The position numbers and the translations under genes were made by a program. Below, piece after piece: positions 58,601 to 64,000 of a stretch of 64,000 bases of DNA. Source of the DNA: Struthio camelus (taxonomy: Eukaryota; Chordata; Aves; Struthioniformes; Struthionidae); NCBI RefSeq assembly GCF_040807025.1, contig NC_090968.1, forward strand, positions 1,178,001-1,242,000, read 5' to 3'. The notes under the pieces were generated by a model. That model did not search any database and was not told the origin of the DNA. It worked only from the letters and a program-made list of their open reading frames with translations. The stretch's first letter is position 1. Each line of letters starts with the position of its first letter.

Positions 58601-61600
58601 AACTATTTCTGGTCGCACAGAGGCGTGTGACGTCTCACTGAGGCTCACACTGTGCACAGACTCCTGCTGTGAAGGGCTCCCCATGCCAGAGGAGCACCCA
58701 GGCGCCCAGAGAGCGGTGAACGCTCCCAACACACACAGCGCGCGCATCCCAGCTTCCTACCTCGCAGCTCAGGCAGCAGAGCCTGAGGAACAAGCCCCAA
58801 GATCTCATCAACTCCTAAGAGTACCACCAAAGCGAAACTGAACGGAAGTTCATGGATGCTGCAGTCGTGCGGCAGCTGATGACAGACAAAACCATCCTCC
58901 GCCAGACCTTTTTGTACATGCTTCCAGTTGCTGACCCTTGCTCACTGCTCCAGAAGACAGGCAAGGGAAAGGCAGGCCAGGCTGGTGCCAGCACATCCCA
59001 GATAAAGCCTCTCCACCTCTCCCCACGGGCAGGTGAACCACCACCTCGGCCACTAGTTTCTTCTCCCAGCAGACGCCAGGTGGGAGGACTCTGGCTAAGT
59101 ACAGAGTTATTCCACTGGTTCATCCACATAAGCTCTCAGGCTCATCTCATAGCACAGGGGAGGGCACAAAGTCTCTCAAAAACAAGGCTCAAGGGAGAAA
59201 GAAATCCTTAAAACCACCAGTTCAGACCAATACTTGCCTCAGGACTGCATTACCGTGGTTGCACATGTATAGTTTGGATTATAGCTTGTGTGCATTCAAG
59301 GGATGCAGGGAGCCTACAGTATCTGAGGAGCTTGTATACAGCATGCCAAAATACCATAGACTTCTTTGCATCCAGGGCTTGCTTTGCCGAGTTAAAGCAG
59401 CGCAGGCATTTGGGGCGTTGCAGAGAGGCAGTTTTCACCCATATTAATGCTCTCAGCAACCTGGGGTCACCTCAACTGAGAGCTGACACTGACAGCTCAC
59501 GTGAATACCTCGCAACCTCCCAAAGCCTTGGATTTCAACCTCCCTTCCTCTCCTAACCCCAGATATGTGCAGTCACTGCCACTCAAGACAGCCAAATATA
59601 TCTTTATATGAGTTGTGGATCTCATCCCGCAATCCCTAACCCTCAGAGGACCTGACACACTGAGCTCCACCACTCTCCTATATGCTCCAGCATCCAACAC
59701 AAGAGACTGCTCATCTCTGGATGTCTCCTGATCCGGGCAGTCGCATCAGGCTAGCTCTTTCATGAACGCTGCCATTTAAATTCCTGCCCCCCGTACATCG
59801 CTATCTTCCCAAGGGCACCCCTCCACCTGCCCTCTCCGCCATTCTCTGCCTCGCACGTGTCTAGATCTGCCCTTTTCAAGTCACTTGGCAGTTCCTCATT
59901 TCTGCGGCCAGTTCTTTATTTCTGCGGCCGCTGACAGCCCCTTTGCCACTCTGGAGCGTCCTTACCACCCATCGACACACACAGTCTCTCAGGCTGGAGT
60001 CCACCTCCCCTTCTCAGCCCCGCCGCCCAGCACTGAAAAGGGTTAAACTCATGATCACAGGAAGCCACCACATCATCCACAAAGTTTTAGTCCATCAGAG
60101 AAAAACTGCTGCCAGATTACGTGGCTCCCAGAGCAGTATTTCCCTGCTGGGGCAGGGAAAGGGGGAGAGCTCAGGAAGGTTAATGCTCTTAGCTAGCACG
60201 TGGCCATTTGCTTTAGCTTCAAGTACAGCAATGAGAAAGCAAAAAGCAGGGGACAAAGGGGACACATTGGACTACATCCCCAAACGAATGCAAGGGAAGA
60301 GGAAGATGATGGAAGAAGGTCACAGAGACAGAGAGAAGGAGGGAGACGGAGAGAGAGACAGTGAGAAGTGAGGAGATACTCACCAAAGAGACATGAAGAG
60401 GTGCCAGGAGGAAGAGCTTTCCTCACCAGCATGTTTTGTTTCAGAAAAGCAGCAAACTGAGCTGAAATGAATCAGAGAAAATTACAGTATCACAGCCCGG
60501 CTCTGGAGGCGGGGGGGCAGCGAACTCCAGGGACACCACTGCGACCCACAGACAGAGACCTCAGAGCAGGCAAGTGGAGAGCTCTGGACACAACTCATTC
60601 AGCCACGAGGCACATGGAGACACACCAATCTCTTTTCCGGACGGACGCGTAGCACATCCAACACTAGAAGGGGCATTAGCACTCTCGCTCCTGTCCTGGC
60701 TGATCCAGAGAGAACATCCAAGTAACATAAGCCTTTTCCAGCCCCAGAGCCACCTGACAAAGGTCCACCAACCCAGGGAAGGAGAGCAGGCTGGCTGTGA
60801 TACCGGCTGCACGAGGTACTATCGATACGGCTAACTCAACTGAGCAGCGGTGCTGAAAAGCTGAAAGTACCTGGCAAACGTCAGCCAGCACGTCCCAGGT
60901 CCTCAGCACCTTACTGCCACAAAGCACGCTCCAAATTTCACGCCGCAGAAGTGCTCCTGACAAAACAAGCTGGCCACAACACGCGCCACTCCACAGACCT
61001 TCCTCCGGCCTCCCATGCACTATCTAGAAACATGCTCCTTCAACTAAAAAAATTTAAAAAATGAATAAATAAAAATAATTTTAAAAAAGCAGATTTTGTC
61101 AGTCCGTGCCCTGAGAAACTAAGCAAAATCCAAGCCTGAATTTCCCCCAGAGCCTATCCTGAGTTACCGTAACACTTTAGGAGCGTGTGGAGGGTCACAC
61201 TGTCACAGGAGATAACAAGCCCATTGCTCATTTCTTGAGGAAAGAAATAAGGAGAGATGGGAGGGTGAGGAACTATTCCCCGGGTACCACCCGATATTTT
61301 CCAGAAGGGATCATCAACAGCAAAGCACTACCTGCCATTCACAACTTTCACAATCAGACCGAAGCTGCACAGTTAAGTTTTTAATCAGCATCCAACAACA
61401 CAAGAAACACAGCCCAAACTGTGTTCTTACTCTCAGCAGGTTTCCCTCTGTCATTTGATGCACAATTCTTTAATTACCCAATCTGTCTCAGTCACAATTC
61501 AATAGCCTCAACCATCTCCTGAGCACCTTTTATTTCCCAAGTAGCCTCCACTGCTGAGATCCTGGTCAAGGGACTTGCACCCAAAACAAAAATCACAGAA

Positions 61601-64000
61601 CAGCTATGCGGTGATTTGGTCAGCCAGAGTAAGTGAAAACCCTTCTCCCTTTGAACAGTGGTAAAGCATCTGTAGGCTGCAGAAACACCATTTCCAACCT
61701 AATATCAACCCCCGCAGGCTGCTGCCTTCAGATGACAGTGAGAGGGGACCGAGCTGTAGAGCAAACTGCCAGAGGAAGCCTGGAAATCAAGACAGGACTC
61801 TGAAGACAAAAATCTAACCAAGTCTGGGCAGGTGAAGACCAAAAATCAAGATGATAAGAGGGTGGGAAAGCTGCAGGGCATTACCTTGTGCCTGCTTGTG
61901 CGTCAGGATCGTGTCCGTCCTCGGGACCTGCCTCTTCAGCAGCTGTGTGGTGCTAATCTGGCTGGGCTTCTGGATGGAGGACACAGCAGCCAATTTAGTC
62001 TTGGGGCTTGAAGTGGGGCTGCTGGAGACACTGGATAGGTCCTACTTGAAAAGAAGGAAAAGCTCTTATCCACACGTTTCCCTGAGAAGTTGTCACACTA
62101 AGCGTAGCAGTAGGCAAGCAATAACACGCATCCTTACAGCGCTTGGCCCCCACCTACGAACTCATCCCCTAAGACGACAGCGTGCTGTGCCCTCCAAAAA
62201 GCACGGAGACCAGGGATGACGGCACATTATCGCACCGCAATTTGCCTGGCTCCCCTTCTCACACCCAGCCTTCCCCTCTGTCATAGGGCAGGCTTCCCTG
62301 TTTAAGAAGCTAAAAGCCCATTACGTAAACATGCACTTGCATTTTGCTGGAGCCTGCTTTGGAAGATCTGTCTGCCCCAGCCGAAGCCACTAGTCCCTTC
62401 GTATCCTCTCACCTCCCTCTTCCAGCTCCAATTACATCTCTCACTACCTATCTCAGCAATACAAAAGCATTTTTTTTTAAAAAAAAAAAAAAAAAAACCA
62501 CCCTATCTGAGCCTTCCCCAGCTCAGAGCATCCCGGAGAGAGTCCCCACCTCCGAGCCCGAAGGCGACGCAGGCACTTTGGCTGCTGGCGAGGCAGGCCT
62601 GCTGGTTCTTTCTGGTAAGTCAAACGACAGGTCCCTCCTGGTCGAGTCCCGGGGCTTCTTCTTTTTCTCAGCATCTAGGTCACGGGGATCAGAGCCCGAG
62701 TGGCTCTCCGCTCGGGTAAGGACTCCAGTCAGGAAGTCGGCTATTTCATCCTAGGAAAGATGAAACACACATTTAGTCTCCATGGTGTGCAGGCCTCTAA
62801 ATAACTGATCTTCACAGAAAAAAGAACCAGGATTCCCAACGGGAGGAACCGACAGGGCTCTCTAGGTTTAAGATTCCACAAGCAGAAACCCTCAAACCTT
62901 GCAGGTAGACCTTGGTTTTCTCACTAAAGCTCATACTCTTATCAATTTCTGACAAATGGGAGAGAAACATGCTGGTTTCTCCTATGCTGCCCGAAGTAGT
63001 TTTTCCCAGACAGATGGACTGCAAGACTCAGAAACCTTCTCTTTGTTGAGGATACACTGCCAAGAAGCTCATGTCTCTCCACTTGAAAGGAGATAGACAT
63101 TTCAAAATTCCCCTGAGGAGGAATTCCCTTTGCCCAACAAGTCCTGGCAGCAAGGTTATAAGTCACGGTCATTGAGACGTTTCAATACATATTTATTATG
63201 GCTATAAAAGGTAAAAGGAAGACTTCTATCTTTACCTGGATGCACCTGTCCACCATACTCTGGGTCAGGCCTTCTGACTTCTTTTTGGCTTTGCTTATCC
63301 TATTGAAAACAAACAAACAAAAAACCACACACACAGAAGTCAAAACACATTCATTTTTCCCCTTCCACGCAACATTATTCTTAATCTGAGAGTAATTTTC
63401 AAGTGACGGAAGCTTCACTCCTTTACCTAGTTTGATACTGAGATTATCAGCGCTATGAGCACTCATCTCAAGAACACCGTCTACTGGAAAGACAGGGTTC
63501 ATCCCTTGGAAGCATTGAGGAAAACTTTGGTGATAACTAAAAGGGCTCAGCCTCACCGAGATCAGGACCAAAGCTTTACCAGAATAAGTAAGATGTTTCT
63601 TTCCCTTTAGAGCTTCGTCTTCAACCCCAATAGTCGAGTTTTACGTTTCTTTCTTTCCTCTCATTTACTTTTCTGACTTAAACGCGCCAAAATCTTGTCC
63701 AGATGACCACTATAAAAACACCAAGTTTTGTCAGCTTTCCAGGAAGCTCTTCCCCCAGTTCTTAGCTGGGTCCGATTTAAACTGATTAAACACTGATGGA
63801 GCTTGCTTTTTCTTTTTTCTTATCTTTTTTTTTTTTTTTTTTTTAAATGTAGTCCCCACCTAGCTTCAGAACAAGATTTTTGTATCTTTTTGCACACACC
63901 ACACTCAGATGTTGCTCAATGCTTCTGGGAAGAGAGTATCAGAGAGTATCCACCTCACAGGACTTTACCTGAGATTGTCATCTGCTCCTCCCACCACCAC
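43688..64000 (-). CDS. KANSL3: KAT8 regulatory NSL complex subunit 3 (C-terminal part, 5' end outside window)
   Basis: This is a subunit of the NSL complex, which works with the KAT8/MOF acetyltransferase at promoters and on spindle microtubules. In-window exons in transcript order: 63969-64000 (cut by the window edge), 63236-63299, 62550-62750, 61885-62041, 60384-60461, 56828-57019, 54923-55007, 53872-54026, 53230-53342, 52369-52588, 52017-52150, 46302-46464, 43688-44271. Together they give 725 codons plus TAG, all phases consistent. The first two exons end the alpha/beta-hydrolase-like domain: [11 protein letters not shown], then [20 protein letters not shown], identical to human. The third reads [15 protein letters not shown]. 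The rest is Ser/Thr/Ala/Pro-rich and largely disordered, with the basic blocks [10 protein letters not shown] and [10 protein letters not shown] conserved. The 5.5-kb intron 46465-52016 shows no recognisable exon. Extra in-phase cassette exons are not excluded. Confidence 0.95.
46465..52016 (-). other. Large KANSL3 intron, nothing coding recognised
   Basis: This 5.5-kb intron is unique-looking sequence. Plus-strand frames at 48387-48776 and 49057-49329 are open for 129 and 90 codons but resemble no family known to me. No tRNA, snoRNA or clear transposon was seen. Confidence 0.5.
59883..59934. repeat. Short tandem duplication in KANSL3 intron
   Basis: The unit (T)CAGTTC..ATTTCTGCGGC(C) occurs twice in tandem (CAGTTCCTCATTTCTGCGGC then CAGTTCTTTATTTCTGCGGC). 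Confidence 0.75.
60290..60377 (-). promoter_or_regulatory. KANSL3: CU-rich tract downstream of KANSL3 cassette exon
   Basis: On the KANSL3 transcript strand, about 90 nt immediately after the 5' splice site of exon 60384-60461 are almost all C and U, including CUGUCUCUCUCUCC. Such tracts bind PTB or TIA-type factors and often control inclusion of the neighbouring exon. The functional role is inference. Confidence 0.45.
62467..62500. repeat. T/A homopolymer tract in KANSL3 intron
   Basis: A run of about 10 T is followed directly by about 20 A, close to the 3' side of exon 62550-62750 on the minus strand. No element ends were recognised. Confidence 0.85.

Overview
The window is nuclear DNA from an amniote. 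It carries four multi-exon protein genes with GT-AG introns, CpG-island promoters, microsatellites and a probable CR1 LINE scrap. Compact genes, very GC-rich exons and a CR1-like repeat suggest a sauropsid, most likely a bird and perhaps a microchromosome. Species was not determined. Gene order NCAPH(+), kinase(-), ARID5A(+), KANSL3(-) matches human 2q11.2 (NCAPH, NEURL3, ARID5A, KANSL3), except that an SLK-like kinase occupies the middle slot.

Layout. 1-9.7 kb: intergenic, with no gene found, several AT-rich stretches that look like conserved non-coding elements, one CR1-like fragment and a decayed GC-rich tandem repeat. 9.7-20.05 kb: NCAPH, the condensin I kleisin, 17 coding exons and 718 codons, behind a CpG-island promoter with three CCAAT boxes about 30 bp apart. 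20.7-30.6 kb, minus strand: a complete third SLK/LOK-family kinase, 18 coding exons and 1461 codons, with a 729-codon central exon. 30.6-35.6 kb: intergenic, with a CTCF-like site, an orphan CpG island with AP-1 sites, a CA microsatellite and a 20-bp minisatellite. 35.7-39.85 kb: ARID5A, 5 coding exons and 630 codons, extremely GC-rich, with a ZNF143/THAP11-type promoter motif, a perfect 36-bp inverted repeat and a GGGGCC repeat in a tiny intron. 39.85-43.5 kb: intergenic, with a second orphan CpG island. 43.5-64.0 kb, minus strand: the 3' 13 coding exons of KANSL3 (725 codons plus stop). Its 5' part lies beyond the right edge.

NCAPH and the kinase are tail-to-tail, the kinase and ARID5A head-to-head, and ARID5A and KANSL3 tail-to-tail. 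The genes do not form a pathway: chromosome condensation, a predicted cytoskeletal kinase, an immune RNA/DNA-binding regulator, and a chromatin-complex subunit. Exon boundaries were set by hand from homology, splice sites and phase. All three complete coding sequences and the partial one sum to whole codons.

The most interesting items are the SLK-like kinase, its exon-9 region with a duplicated basic/serine motif and a candidate PP1-docking motif, the NF-Y triplet at NCAPH, the inverted repeat and GGGGCC tract at ARID5A, and a phase-neutral KANSL3 cassette exon next to a long CU tract.
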